Assembly: GCA_031216915.1 (NCBI GenBank)
Contig: CM062289.1
Coordinates: forward strand, 395,214,674-395,278,673
Length of the DNA: 64,000 bases
DNA from: Pictodentalium vernedei
Taxonomy: Eukaryota; Mollusca; Scaphopoda; Dentaliida; Dentaliidae
Direction of reading: 5' to 3'
The notes below the pieces were generated by a model. That model was not told where the DNA came from. It saw nothing but the letters and a program-made list of their open reading frames with translations, and did no database searches. Within the stretch, counting starts at the first letter, position 1. Every line of letters begins with the position of its first letter. The position numbers and the translations under genes are program-made. Positions 11,144 through 22,410 of this stretch are shown here, piece after piece.

Positions 11144-11598
11144 CCATATTTACTCTATGTATTGGGACAGCTAAAAATAATTATTTTCACAGGTGTCCCA
11201 ATTCTTAGAAAATGGGAAAAGAACACAGCCTGGTCTTGATTTGATGCTGAATAAAGTTGTGTGTGATTCATTTTCCATCACTATATACAAAAATCGCCGT
11301 CCAATTTTTTGTATATTTTCATTTTTTGCTTCCAAAACATAGCTTATGATCCCTCATTGGAACGAGCGCATTGCGCTCGTTCCAATGAGGGATCATAAGC
11401 TATGTTTTGGAAGCAAAAAAAGGAAAATTTTTAGTTACTCAAGAATTTTTTTATGAGTGTTGTCTGCTGCTAGCGACGGGTCAACTGGAAACAAATCTCC
11501 TGAATGTCCCAAACTTTAGAGCATAAAAAAAATATAGTTTTCTGGAAAAAATGTGTGTCCCAAATCATAGAGTGTCCCAATACATAGAGTAAATATGG
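11144..11598. mobile_element. TA-bounded MITE with CCRTATTTACTCTATG termini
   Basis: It is flanked by TA. The ~25-bp terminal inverted repeats are CCATATTTACTCTATG-type. The centre is a hairpin with arms GCTTCCAAAACATAGCTTAT and core CTCATTGGAACGAGCGC mirrored (11328-11420). The other copies are 19770-20224 and 54676-55129. Confidence 0.9.
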
Positions 11599-11795
11599 TA
11601 TTATTTGAAACTGAATCGAATACAAGCATCTTGAAGTCGCGACTAAAAAAATATTCCAACTACATCATCAAGGCATGTCTTCGTCAAAGGCAGGCCTTGA
11701 AGATGTAGCGGAATATTACCCAGTAAGGATTTTTGTTCAAAGACAGAAACAGGTGTGAGAATTCTGTACTGAGCACTCCATGGGGCTATCTATTA

Positions 11796-12205
11796 TTATT
11801 ATTATTATTTATTGGGGTTTAATGTCACATACTTATGCACAATGACTAATCGTGACCTTGACAGTTTTACGGGTGGAGGAAGCCTGAGTACCTGGAGAGA
11901 ACCACCGAGCAACGAGCAGTTGTCAGCTCTCTAACATCGCTACTCTGAACTCTGCATCGCGGCACATGCAGGGTTAGATTGGTTGAAGACATGTGCACCA
12001 TCGACATGCAGTACGCCTTAGTACACAGCATCATCGTGCCCCCATGTAGGCAATCGGGGTTAAGTGCCTTGAACAAGGACACAACACAGGAGCGCGAATC
12101 AGTTGCTTAAATGGTCACCCATCCAACTACTAACAGCGCTCGACGTTGCTTAACTTCGATGATCTGACAAGAACTGGTTATCGCGACACCACCGTGCCCC
12201 CATGG
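11796..12205 (-). mobile_element. SINE with a 5S rRNA-like head
   Basis: It reads on the minus strand. The head (about 12205-12115) matches the 3' half of 5S rRNA, including GAAGTTAAGCAACGTCGAGC and TTGGATGGGTGACC, the region holding the internal Pol III control boxes. The body carries GGTTCTCTCCAGGTACTC and CCACCCGTAAAACTGTC. The tail is TTAAACCCCAATAAATAAT followed by an ATT/AAT-rich run. A sibling lies at 14113-14518. Confidence 0.9.
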
Positions 12206-12589
12206 CGCTATCTGCTAGCAACCATGAGCTCATCATAGATATTGCTTGGGAACCTTAACTTTGCTTTCAGCAGGGGTTAGTCACTAGTGAAACTGGAATT
12301 AGCATAGATGGTGGCATGGGTACAGATTCTTTTTATGTTAATATAGCGGAAATTACACCAATTCTTTATTTTTAACATTATTTATGTACACTATCTATCT
12401 CAGCTATATGTTTTGTCAGACGGCTAAGATGACTGATACCAAGCAAAATTCCAGTGAAAAGATTAGAAGGAAAATGAATCGGACAGTGAATTTTGAATCA
12501 AACCGAATACCAACTGTAAGATTCAAAATTGAATTAAATCTCGAAGCACTGCAGGGCCCTGGCAAAAATGTACATCAAATTACTTGTAC

Positions 12590-12704
12590 CTGAACACTTG
12601 ACATCCAATTTCGAACACTTTTAAATGTTGCTTCTGATGAGACATCATACATCACTATTACACCATCTGCTTTTCTGAAATATTGCTTTGTAATACTGCG
12701 AAAT
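12590..12704 (-). CDS. large Rab GTPase exon (FRSI…FRKADGVIVMYD)
   Basis: The acceptor ATTTCAG precedes it, the first base completes an Arg codon begun in the 13860-13941 exon, and 38 codons follow to CAG before a GTACAAG donor. It encodes FRSITKQYFRKADGVIVMYD and then a segment ending SVRNWMSSVQ. The block after the G3 motif, YFRKADGVIVMYD, is strongly Rab-like and, by recollection of the family, closest to CRACR2A. It covers switch II and strand β4 of the G domain. The exon lies between a hAT-like element (ending 12561) and a hairpin MITE (from about 12748). Confidence 0.92.
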
Positions 12705-12747
12705 CTGAAATGAAAGTTAATTTTTTAATGTTAAGCCAATAAAAAAA

Positions 12748-13107
12748 TATTTCTTGTTTCTCAGGCAATTTTACCTCAATTCTATGATGAAAGAGGGAGG
12801 ATTTTTCTTCTTCTTTTGTTTATTCACAAAACAGTTCTGAAAATAATTGGAATCAAAAATTTAACTACTTACACTATTATCTGGCAAACCAATGTTTTCA
12901 GCAAAGAAAATTTCTCATAATGTGTTTAACCAACTATATCTTGTTTGACAGAGATCTGTGAGCTCTGTCAAACAAGGTATAGTTGGTTAAATATTTGTCC
13001 TATAAGTGCAAGATAGTGTCATAGAAGAGATTTACAGCTGAAAAAAGGTGATGAGGCAGATTTTTTATGACAAGGGAGGTGCCTGAGAAAGAATTTTTTT
13101 TTTTAAT
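12748..13107. mobile_element. hairpin MITE with TTTCTCAGGC / GCCTGAGAAA termini
   Basis: The terminal motifs TTCTTGTTTCTCAGGCA and GTGCCTGAGAAAGAA are inverted. They recall, but differ from, the GGCC-TIR family. The centre (12934-12992) is TTAACCAACTATATCTTG…, the same TTGTTTGACAGAG hairpin core seen in the TA and TTAA-2 families. The exact ends are uncertain. Confidence 0.55.
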
Positions 13108-13469
13108 AGCCTTATTTAGATCTAGCACTAAAAATTTAGTTTTATTTTCAGTACAAAGCTATAAATGGGCATTACTGGCAAAAAAATATCCATTGCAACA
13201 TACCTTGATGATATTTGCAAGTTCTAGTCGTGGCTGTTAAATGGGCAAAGTATCGCAGCAATGTGATGACAAATGTGAGACTACAGAGTAGATGTGAATA
13301 CAAATCAAACAAGACAAACTAGCAGAGGACAGCCATTTTGCGTCCCCACCTGATAGGACAGTACGCTGTGACAGCATAAACCCCACAATTGATGCTGACA
13401 GAGAGTGTTCGGATACCTCAAGAACTTTCCCCGACTAGGGATCGATCCTGGGACTTTATCCATTCAGCC
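13108..13469. other. intron sequence, nothing assigned
   Basis: No coding potential and no repeat copy was recognised within the window. 13320-13450 contains CATTTTGCGTCCCCACCTGA and a possible short repeat that I could not place. Confidence 0.4.
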
Positions 13470-13702
13470 ACTATTATTTTGTTAATAATTGTTACGTTAT
13501 GATTTATTGGAGAGTGCCTATTGGCACTCTCCAATAAATAGTAACAAAACAATTTTTTTTTACAACTACACAAATAACAAGATTATGCATACAGTGTAAA
13601 GTCACTACAGCCAAAGCTAGTAAATAAAGCAAAATAGAGTACTTTCAGCACTTTTCTGTAGAGCCCTAATAGTGGTTTCTTGCACTCAAACCAGTTAAGA
13701 GA
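13470..13702. mobile_element. decayed TTAA-5 family MITE
   Basis: It has the central hairpin TTATTGGAGAGTGCCTATTG and its mirror (13488-13552), then a diverged right half ending TGCACTCAAACCAGTTAA, as in TTAA-5. Confidence 0.65.
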
Positions 13703-13859
13703 TATCCAATTAGGTGGGTCCTACTGTAAAGCCAACCTTGTTAAACACACTGAACATGTACTGCTCAAGTCCAGGAGTTGCTACAGGGTAAGAGTTAACA
13801 GAATTCCTTAGTACAAGTACTTGTTTTCTAACAATTATAATATCTTCCAGTATTTTTAC

Positions 13860-13941
13860 CTTTCTTGGCCTGCTGTGTCCCACATTTGAAGAACAATTTC
13901 CTGGCCATCCATTTTCATAGTTTTTACTTGAAAATCAATAC
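13860..13941 (-). CDS. large Rab GTPase exon (G3 motif WDTAGQE)
   Basis: An 82-bp exon: acceptor TTTCAG, two bases (GT) completing a Gly codon, 26 codons, then AG before a GTAAAA donor. With the upstream exon it reads [20 protein letters not shown] and then WDTAGQE. WDTAGQE (codons 266-272) is the G3/switch II motif with the catalytic glutamine present. The invariant Thr of switch I sits just upstream, in ATIG of the previous exon. Splicing phases on both sides agree, which strongly supports a working exon. Confidence 0.93.
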
Positions 13942-14112
13942 CTGAAAGAAAATAATATGAAAACATGATGAAATCTTTTTCATTAAACAGAAATATGTGT
14001 CATAACCCTTCATCTAAAAGTTTACGCAGACCATTTTATAGCTACCTAGCACAATTATATAAATATATATTTCTTCTTCTATTTTCGCCCTTTTTAACAC
14101 ATTTATTTTTTT

Positions 14113-14518
14113 ATTTATTAGGGTTTAATGACACATTAACAGCCAAGGTCATATTGTGTCGGTGACAGTTTTACGGGTGGAGGAAGCTGGAGTACCCGGA
14201 GAGAACCACCGAGCAATGAAGAGCAGCTGCCAGCTCCCCAACATCGTAACTCCGCATTGCAGCATAAGCAGGGTTAGAATGGTTGAAGATATGCGAACCA
14301 TCAACGTGCAATACACTTAGTGCCCCCATGTGGACAAAGTACACGGCATCACCGTGCCCCCATGTGGACAATCGGGGTGAAGTGCCTTGCCCAAGGACAC
14401 AATGCAGGAGTCCAAATCGATCACTCAGATGGTCACCCATCCAAAGACTAACCAGGCTGGATGTTGCTTAACTTCGGTGATCTGACGAGAACTAGTCACC
14501 GCAACACCACCGCGCCCC
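14113..14518 (-). mobile_element. SINE with a 5S rRNA-like head
   Basis: The head (about 14518-14431, minus strand) reads GTTCTCGTCAGATCACCGAA, then GTTAAGCAAC and TTTGGATGGGTGACC, an excellent match to metazoan 5S rRNA. The body and TTTATTAGGGTTTAATGAC tail are the same as in the tRNA-headed SINEs at 20604 and 38222. An internal ~35-bp duplication (GCCCCCATGTGGACAA) occurs at 14323-14372. Confidence 0.9.
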
Positions 14519-14569
14519 CTTTACTAACATAATGGACCAAAATTGGCCAGTGCAGTCCACAAACATTGC

Positions 14570-14674
14570 TAATCAAATTTTATTATTTTTCATTTTTTGT
14601 CTAAAAAATTTAGTGTATGATCCATTATTGTCTTAAGCTATGTTTTTGGGAGATAAAAAATGAAAATTTTCTAT
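14570..14674. repeat. remnant of TTAA-1-type hairpin
   Basis: It has TTTCATTTTTTGTCTAAAAA, TATGATCC and the mirrored AAGCTATGTTTTTGGGAGA, with the core hairpin partly lost. Confidence 0.5.
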
Positions 14675-15082
14675 TTGGCCTCATAAAGTAGATTTTCTGT
14701 TTCTCAGACCATGTTTTGTAAAATTGCATTTGGGTGTGCAGGCGGTTTTTATTCTTTGTAATTATTTCTTTGCCATCAGAAGTTCATGTTCTTGGTTGTT
14801 TTATGTCTTTGGCCTCATAATCTACAGTCCAGAATAGCATGGGTGGTGGTGTATTTCATCCCTTGAGTGCAAGAAGGCTTTGCAATGCTAAAGCATTGCA
14901 AAGCCTTGTTGTGCTCAAGGGACAAATTTATCAATTTTATTAACTTGGGTAAAATATCAGACATAAACAATTTAATTATTATTTTTTTAAGTTTGCATTG
15001 GTTTTTAAAAGAGAGCATGTGGTAGCAAAAAGGACCATGTAGGAGGGCCTGAGAAACAAATTTTTAACTTTTTTTAGGCCTT
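14675..15082. mobile_element. PIF/Harbinger-like MITE, GGCC-TIR family
   Basis: It opens TTTGGCCTCATAAAGTAGAT and closes TTTTTTTAGGCCTTA. The central hairpin is CTTGAGTGCAAGAAGGCTTT mirrored (14861-14923). Confidence 0.8.
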
Positions 15083-15411
15083 ATTGATCATTAAATTATT
15101 TTTTGCCACTTTTCTTACTATTTGCGCTTGGGTAAAGGGTTATTAAAAAATGTAAGTGCAGATGGCTAATGTTATATCAGGAGCTTGTCGGCAATATAAT
15201 TCATAATTCTTAGGCTGACATTCTATTATTAGATGAAAAAGATCCATTCCAGCAAACAATTACCTTGCTATAAAGCATGCTAAATACTGCTGAAATGAAT
15301 CTCAACAAAATGCCTGATATCTTATTTTATTATGCCTCAAAGTCAGTTTGTCCAATCAGAATGTTTGGAAACCATCTAAGGGTTCCGCCATATCAGGTAA
15401 CTCACCTGATA

Positions 15412-15549
15412 TTATAAGTTACATGGCGTGTAGCTGGCTGATACATTTCCATACAAGGCGATGAGTGTTCATATCAGGTGAGGCGAAGCCGAACCTGATA
15501 TGAACACTCAGAGCCTTGTATGGAAATGTATCAGCCAGCTACACGCCAT
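15412..15549. repeat. long palindrome interrupted by a hAT insertion
   Basis: The arms are GGCGTGTAGCTGGCTGATAC, ATTTCCATACAAGG and GAGTGTTCATATCAGG, mirrored about 15484. The left flank TAAGTTACAT pairs with ATGTAACATA at 16853-16862, beyond the inserted element, so the palindrome predates that insertion. Confidence 0.85.
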
Positions 15550-16846
15550 TAGGGCTGGGCGATATGGGAATCTGAATACCGGTAACGATATCAGAAAAAA
15601 TATCGCGATATACCGGTATATCGTGCAGCAGTGTGTGAAATGCATATTAAGTGCAAGGGATATCATGAATAAAAAATATATTTTTGGAGCAAAAGATAGA
15701 AGTATCACTTACTGCTCTGGAAAAATGAGTGATTTGAATGGAAGACCATAATAATCCATGTCTACAAAGTTATTGTACCTATTGTTTAATACGAAAATAA
15801 GCCATAAAATTATCATGGGTTTACTGGCTTTCATCTGAATCTGGGATACAAGTAAATTAGTCTTTGTCAATTTAATTCCTGTAAAAACATGGCCAGCCTC
15901 TCTTGACTGATAAGCATTTAATCACTGAGCCAGGCAATTGCCACATTGTGTTAATTGCGTATGTGTGACTTCATGAAAACAGTGGCAAACAAAACTTTTT
16001 ATCAAAACAACGGGTATCCAGTTGATGGGATTCTGAGGGCCTGGTTTCACAAAGAACCAGAAGTAGCTCCTCCCCTTCTCCTATCTTCCAGCAGTGAACT
16101 TCCTCAGATGACAATGTCAAATGTCATCTGTCACATGTCAGGCCAGTCGGTCTGTTGATATTAAGCATGCCTCCAAGACGTGATCACCCTTCACTTTCAT
16201 GAGAGTCTGCAGGTGTCAATCACCAGCCGACAATGTTTTCTCCCAGTGATGGCATCACACCTCTGTCATATTTGACAAAAATTGTTGCACATTTCGCAAT
16301 TGTGAATATGTGTGATTTGAAACATTTTGTGTCAGATTGCTGACGACGAATTAAGCGATAAGTATGGCTTGCGGATTACAGTTCAAACAAATGCGACCAA
16401 CAGCAGGTGACCGTGTTTTTACAGCGTGACAGTCGGGTGTGTTTTCCGTGTAACAACAAACTATTTGTGTGATGTGTGCTACTTTAATTATTCACTAATT
16501 AAAAATAATCAAACAAATTTAGCAAACAAGTATTACATTTTTATTTCATAATTTCTCCATGAATGCTTGCATGTCGGTGACGATAAACGAGATAGAACGT
16601 TACTCTCATCATCTCTCGCTGTTTATCATTTGTTCACGAAATAAGGAAAGATAAACTTCCTGTATTTTCAAAGCAACTTTCTGTGCGATTTAACGAAAAA
16701 ACACATGTTGAAATTTTATTATCATGTGACCCAAACCAATATCATTACAGACGATATACCGGTATTGCCAAAAAATAGACGATATTTAACCGGTACCGAT
16801 TTCAATACCGGTATTTACCGGTATATCGAAATATCGCCCAGCCCTA
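15550..16846. mobile_element. 1.3-kb hAT-like element inside a palindrome arm
   Basis: The termini are TAGGGCTGGGCGATAT and ATATCGCCCAGCCCTA, with perfect 8-bp duplications CACGCCAT (15542-15549, 16847-16854). Sub-terminal repeats of ACCGGTAT are present at both ends. No transposase is encoded, so it is non-autonomous. Confidence 0.93.
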
Positions 16847-17362
16847 CACGCCATGTAACATATTTATTATGTCGAAAGTCCATGTAAATCAAGCGATTAA
16901 TAATTTTCTCCATAAACAAACAACGGCCCGGAATTTATTTTTCAGGAACCACTATTGATAGCACCGCGCAGAATCATGAACAGTAACAGGCACCAGTACG
17001 TGTAACCATGGTAATTGTAAACAAATCATCACTTTGCGAAGGGCGATTGCCGTATTTGTTTACATTTACTGTTGTTACTACCTAAAAAGGACTAATAAAG
17101 CAGTTTTGAACATTAAAAATCACTTTTTTACTGTAGAGCAAACAATAACAATAACGCAACTTGAACTTTGAAGTTGAATCTGAAACGCACACCGACTTTC
17201 TGTTAATTCTGTTTGATCGGAATGTTTCAAAAACAAGTTTGTTCATTTATTATTTATAGTGATGTTGATGTTGCCGATTTACATATTTGTTGTTTTAAAT
17301 CACAAAATACGGTATCTTGAAAATATTTTCGGAACCTAAATTCTCTTATTTTGTTTTAATTC

Positions 17363-17612
17363 AGATTTTGAAAATTCGAAGTGAGGGGAATTGCATCAAA
17401 ATAGTAATGGCGGCTACTCACCTGATATTAATTAATATCAGGTGAGTAACCCGATACGGTGGAATCTTTAGAAGGTATTCCAGCATTTTGATTGGACAAA
17501 CTAACTTTGAGACATAATAATATTTGATATCAGGTAAGTAGCAGCCATTACTATTTTGATCAAATTGAAGCATTTCCACTCGCTTTGCATTTTCAAAATT
17601 TGAACTAAAGTT
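17363..17612. repeat. second foldback flanking the right TIR
   Basis: The arm TTTTGAAAATTCGAAGTGAG … CAAAATAGTAATGGCGGCTA at 17365-17415 is mirrored by TAGCAGCCATTACTATTTTG … TTTTCAAAATT at 17540-17603. A palindromic hinge TGATATTAATTAATATCA sits at 17422-17440. It overlaps the right TIR of the 15313-17534 element. Confidence 0.75.
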
Positions 17613-18355
<743 letters not shown>

Positions 18356-18417
18356 GAAATCATTTTTGAGTTATTACAAATTTCAATTTATTGACACTTT
18401 AGTAGCCTAGGGACATG

Positions 18418-19192
18418 CAAATTGCCAATTTTGTGCATATCGAATATTGAATCAAACTGGTGAAAACCAATCGAATTTTGAATCAAATTTCAAATCAAAT
18501 CAAATTTCAAATCAAATTAATCGAATCACAGTTAATGGATACGTTGTCAAAAGAAAAGTTTTTTCTAATATACCCCCCTGCAGCAATAAACATTTTCAAA
18601 CAAACCGGACTGATAGCAGCGATACCTCACATTTATCACGTTTACTCAGAAAAATTTAAATCGGATTGATTCCATTCCGGTGGTGAAGCCATATGTATTA
18701 AATAAAAATGCAGAATTTCTAAAATGAAATGATAAATCAACGCCCAATGGAGTTGATCCACTTGTAAATAAAAGTCTGCTCTACTTCTGTTCATATAATA
18801 ATTAGGGGTACTCTTTTAGAAAACCGTTGCTTTTGACGATGTATGCAGTGACTGTGATCAAACAGAACAGTACTCAACATAAAATAATGTGATCATGTTG
18901 TGGAACAAATCATTATTGAAGTTGAACAGCTGAATAACTTTTCAAATGCACAATAAGTTGACACGAACAGATGCCGCATTAACAATGTTTGTAGCAATGT
19001 AGCTACAACTGTTGTACTGTTGTAGCTACATCGCTACAAACACTGTTACCACTACAAGTCAGTTACATTTCTACTCCGAACTGTCACAAATTTATGGCCA
19101 AAGTATATTCGAAAATATTCGAATTTTCAATTTCAAATCGAATCGAATTGAATATTGACTTTCAAATTGAATTTTGAATTTTCACAGGAGCC
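18418..19192. mobile_element. hAT-like element, TAGGGACCTGC family, near exon
   Basis: The left end is TAGGGACATGCAAATTG and the right end TTTTCACAGGAGCCTG, with ATCGAAT-rich sub-terminal arms. The central palindrome (18987-19043) is TTTGTAGCAATGTAGCTACA mirrored, unlike those in sibling copies. I see no clear target duplication. It ends about 50 bp from the 19244-19485 exon. Confidence 0.65.
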
Positions 19193-19243
19193 TGCTGAAG
19201 CAACAAGAAGCCTTATTTAAAAACCAAATGTCACAGTCCTTAC

Positions 19244-19485
19244 CTATTGTTGCTTGAAAAGCTGATTTGAATTGATCTGAACAAAATCGCTGTATGAAGC
19301 AGCTTTTTCCAACACCCGAGTCACCAACAAAAACAATTTTGAAAACTCTTTCTGGCTGACTAAACATATTATTAGAACTGTCTGAACCATTTACACTGTT
19401 AGCACCGACAGGCTGTTGTCTGGAAGACGAAGGATGACCCTTGGTTTGTACAGGGGTTTTATCTATATTCTTGCTACCTGGAATT
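19244..19485 (-). CDS. large Rab GTPase exon (P-loop GDSGVGKS)
   Basis: The acceptor CATTTCAG precedes one base completing a Lys codon, then 80 codons, and the last G sits before a GTAAGG donor. The first 39 codons are a Ser/Asn/Gln-rich linker (IPGSKNIDKTPVQTKGHPSS …). The G domain starts at about codon 211 of the joined exons: RVFKIVFVGDSGVGKSC. The P-loop is at codons 219-226. It ends QATIG, the switch I region. This is not a translation start, because the frame is open through the linker into the upstream exon. The linker then GTPase order is as in the large EF-hand Rabs (CRACR2A, RASEF, Rab44), which are Ca2+-responsive trafficking GTPases. Confidence 0.93.
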
Positions 19486-19769
19486 CTGAAATGAAAGAAT
19501 ACAACATTAACTCCTTAAAAACAACGATAACCCTGATGCGAGGGTCAAGTTTTTTTTCACACCTGTAATACTTGTCATTATAAGAAAATGAAAACGAAAC
19601 AAAAATTAACTAATAAACGGCCACAAATTCACTCAGTATGTTCGAACCGTACCAGTTTTCAAACTCATTCAAGACATTGTTAAGAAAGTCTCAAATATTG
19701 ACCAAATTGAATGATATTTCATCAGGTTATTGCACTAACGACCTTAAAACAGCAAAAATTAACTAAATA

Positions 19770-20224
19770 CCGTATTTACTCTATGTATTGGGACAGCTAA
19801 AAATAATTATTTTCACAGGTGTCCCAATTCTTAGAAAATGGGAAAAGAACACTGCCTGGTCTTGATTTGATGCTGAATAAAGTTGTGTGTGATTTATTTT
19901 CCATCACTATATACAAAAATCGGCGTCCAATTTTTTTTATATTTTCATTTTTTGCTTCCAAAACATAGCTTATGATCCCTCATTGGAACGAGCGCATTGC
20001 GCACGTTCCAATGAGGGATCATAAGCTATGTTTTGGAAGCAAAAAATGAAAATTTTTAGTTACTAAAGAATTTTTTTATGAGTGTCGTCTGCTACTAGCG
20101 ACGAGTCAACTGGAAACAAATCTCCTGAATGTCCCAAACTTTAGAGCATAAAAAAAAATATAGTTTCCTGTAAAAAATGTGTGTCCTAAATCATAAAGTG
20201 TCCCAATACATAGAGAAAATACGG
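19770..20224. mobile_element. TA-bounded MITE with CCGTATTTACTCTATG termini
   Basis: Same family and orientation as 11144-11598, with high identity. The hairpin core is at 19977-20017. Its tip has GAGCGCATTGCGCAC, one base off perfect pairing. Confidence 0.9.
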
Positions 20225-20603
20225 TAAGGGCCGAAACTCCGCCAGTATTTCCAAACCGTACTAGTTTTTGAACTCATTCAAGAAGTCTCACACATCAAAT
20301 ACTGACCAAATCCATTGATACTGGTTCCAAGTTAACAAGAAAGTGCACTTCATCAAACGAAAGGTCAAGGTTTTGAAAAAAAAAGCTTGGCCAAAAATAT
20401 TTTGAAAATACTCAACAGGTTAAGAGTTATTAGTAAACAAGTTTAATTTTTACTTTTGTTGCAAGAAAAAATGTTTGGAAGAAATATCAAGTTTTCTTAG
20501 AATATTCCATTTTATTCAGAGTACCTCTACCCTTATAATTTCAAAAACTAAACTCAGTAATTTTCAATCACTTGCTGGGATTGGACTCAAGAATTTTCAA
20601 GGA

Positions 20604-20970
20604 TGTTTATTTATTTATTGACGTTTTAAGGTCACATATTTATGCACAATGGCTAATCATGATCGTGACAGTTTTACGGGTGGAGGAAGCCGGAGTACCC
20701 GGAGAGAACCACCGAGCAACGACGAGCAGCTGCCAGCTCCCCAACATCGTAACTCCGCACTGCAGCACAGACAGGGTTAGATCGGTTGAAGACATGCGTA
20801 CCATCGACGTGCAGTACGTCTTAGTACACGCCGTCATCGTGCCCCCACGCGGGCAATGGGGATGAAGTGTCTTGCCCAAGGACACAACGCGGTTGCCGCA
20901 GGTGGGATTCGAACCGAGGACCTCTCGGCTTGCAGCCTGCACCTCTACCTACTGAGCCACCGCGCTCCTC
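20604..20970 (-). mobile_element. SINE with a tRNA-like head
   Basis: On the minus strand the head reads GGAGCGCGGTGGCTCAGTAG (A-box-like) and, about 45 bp on, GGTTCGAATCCCACC (B box). The body shares CCGTAAAACTGTC, GGTTCTCTCCGGGTACTCC and GCACGATG with the 5S-headed SINEs. The tail is TAAAACGTCAATAAATAAAT. This is one of the best preserved copies. Confidence 0.92.
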
Positions 20971-21130
20971 AAGGATGTTTAGAGACCAATAATAAAAAAC
21001 TTCCTTTCAGTAAACAGAATAAAGGATCCACAATGTTTACAATTTTAAAAATTACTTGTTTAACCTTTAAAGGCCTGATCCATTTAACCCTTTACGCAAT
21101 GCTCAGGATATTAAAATTTATTATTTTAAT

Positions 21131-21650
21131 TAGGCCACACAAAGTAGATCTTCTGTCTTTCTGGCCATTATTTGTAATACAGTGGAGCCCACTTAATTGG
21201 ATATCTCTTAATTGTATATCCCTGTTAATTGAACATAATTTTCAAACACAAGACCATTGACCATACCTTCAGTACAAATTTGATCTGTTAATTACATATG
21301 GGTTGTAGAGTAAACTCCTGTTAATTGTATATAAATTTTTGTAATATGTAGAAAAAATTGCTGTGACACGCACCAAATTCCCCTTATTTATCAACCTTTT
21401 TGGCCTCATACATCCAATACAGGCATTTATTCTATTATATCTTGTTTGACAGAGCTCTAAGAGCTCTGTCAAACAAGATATAATAGAATAAATGCTCAGT
21501 TTACCTCCAGAACACAGGAAACTGACCAAAATCCCTGTTAATTGTATACTCCTGTTAATTGAATAATTTTCACTGGCAAAATGGATATTCAATTAAGAGG
21601 ATTCTACTGTATTGCATGCAGGCAAGCATTTTTTTATTTTACCCGGTGCT
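21131..21650. mobile_element. PIF/Harbinger-like MITE fragment split by a TA-MITE
   Basis: TTAGGCCACACAAAGTAGAT at 21131 runs to TTTGTAA, then resumes after the TA-MITE with TTGCATGCAGGCAAGC. The rest is lost at about 21645, where another repeat (GGTGCTTCATTAATTAAA) begins. Confidence 0.75.
21180..21609. mobile_element. TA-bounded MITE (Tc1/mariner-like)
   Basis: CAGTGGAGCCCACTTAATTG … AGGATTCTACTG, flanked by TA. The hairpin core TCTTGTTTGACAGAGCTC is at 21428-21491. It is inserted in the 21131 MITE. Confidence 0.92.
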
Positions 21651-21781
21651 TCATTAATTAAATTTTTGATGATTATTCCTAAAATTAGTGTTTGGAATCC
21701 AATATTATTGTGTCCGTAAAAATATTGTCTACCCATAGAAATCTAAATTTTATAGTAAATTTCCTTTCTTATTATACCTAC

Positions 21782-22030
21782 CACAATTGTTTACTACAGG
21801 CTTGCACTACAGTGGAAGTCCCTAACTCGGATAAAATACTCTCTATTTTTGTCTTTCCCAAGCAAGTTGGGAAAGAAAAGTGGTGCAAAAGCACCAATAA
21901 AAATAAGCCAAAACTGGGTCGAGTGCAACCGGCGCAGACCCAGTACGGGACGCTCTCTCCCAAGTACAACTCCACGACTTCCGTTGCCAGTGCGCATACC
22001 GTCTCTAAAGACTCATTCTTTTTGAATCCG
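21782..22030. repeat. left inverted terminal repeat of DIRS copy B
   Basis: It is the inverse complement of 28018-28267 over about 249 bp with almost no mismatch (only a small difference near CGGATT). Near-identity of the two ITRs suggests recent replication or ITR homogenisation during reverse transcription. Confidence 0.93.
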
Positions 22031-22101
22031 TAAACGTTAGAGTTATGTGATCAGCGGGGAGGAAAGATTCTTTACCCGTAAAGAAGACGGGAGGGCCTCC
22101 A

Positions 22102-22194
22102 TGTAAACAATTGTGGTAGGTATAATAAGAAAGGAAATTTACTATAAAATTTAGATTTCTTATCAACCTACTCACAATTGTTTACTACAGGCTG
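22102..22194. repeat. internal complementary region (ICR) of DIRS copy B
   Basis: 22103-22160 is the complement of the left end (21737-21794, AGAAATCTAAATTTTATAG …). 22156-22194 is the complement of the right end (28247-28284, AGCCTGTAGTAAACAATTG …). The two meet at a shared AGAAA. In known DIRS elements the ICR templates the joining of ends into a circular intermediate, and this structure fits that. Confidence 0.93.
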
Positions 22195-22410
22195 AATAGA
22201 CAAAAGGCTGGAGGGAATCGCATAACCAACCCCCACATAACCCTAGTGCACTGGAACCGTGAAGCAGAAGGAAGAGGTCCCGAGGCTTATCAACCATAAT
22301 GTCGCAATCATTGGTAAAGGACAATGAAAAGAGACATATGAGCCTGTGTGACACACAGACAGAAAAAAGGGGCAGTAACAGCACAAGGCTGAAACTGACC
22401 TTCAAGAAGC

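Larger units (their letters stand above)
11085..12561. mobile_element. hAT-like element, TAGGGACCTGC family, with two nested insertions
   Basis: The left end is TAGGGACCTGCAAATCATG and the right end AAGCACTGCAGGGCCCTG. Flanking octamers GCAATAAT (11077-11084) and GCAAAAAT (12562-12569) match 7/8. It contains a TA-MITE (11144-11598), a central foldback CAACTACATCATCAAGGCAT mirrored (11655-11712), and a SINE (11796-12205). Its right end is only 29 bp from the 12590-12704 exon. Confidence 0.85.
15313..17534. mobile_element. 2.2-kb foldback element with ~110-bp terminal inverted repeats
   Basis: The left arm CCTGATATC…GCCTCAAAGTCAGTTTGTCC, then CCAATCAGAATG and ACTCACCTGATATTA (15313-15420), is mirrored at 17415-17534 (GGACAAACTAACTTTGAGAC … GATATCAGG). 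It contains a further palindrome (15412-15549 plus 16855-16868) interrupted by a hAT-like element. The non-TIR interior (16870-17360) shows no coding potential. Confidence 0.8.

Noticed and set aside
12113..12203. A 5S rRNA gene
   Set aside because: Only about the 3' two-thirds is present, with differences, and it is fused to a SINE body, so it is a SINE head.
21794..21997. Identical 67-codon frames in 21794-21997 and 28052-28255 as a conserved small protein
   Set aside because: They are the two inverted terminal repeats of the DIRS element. Identity follows from ITR structure, not from coding constraint.
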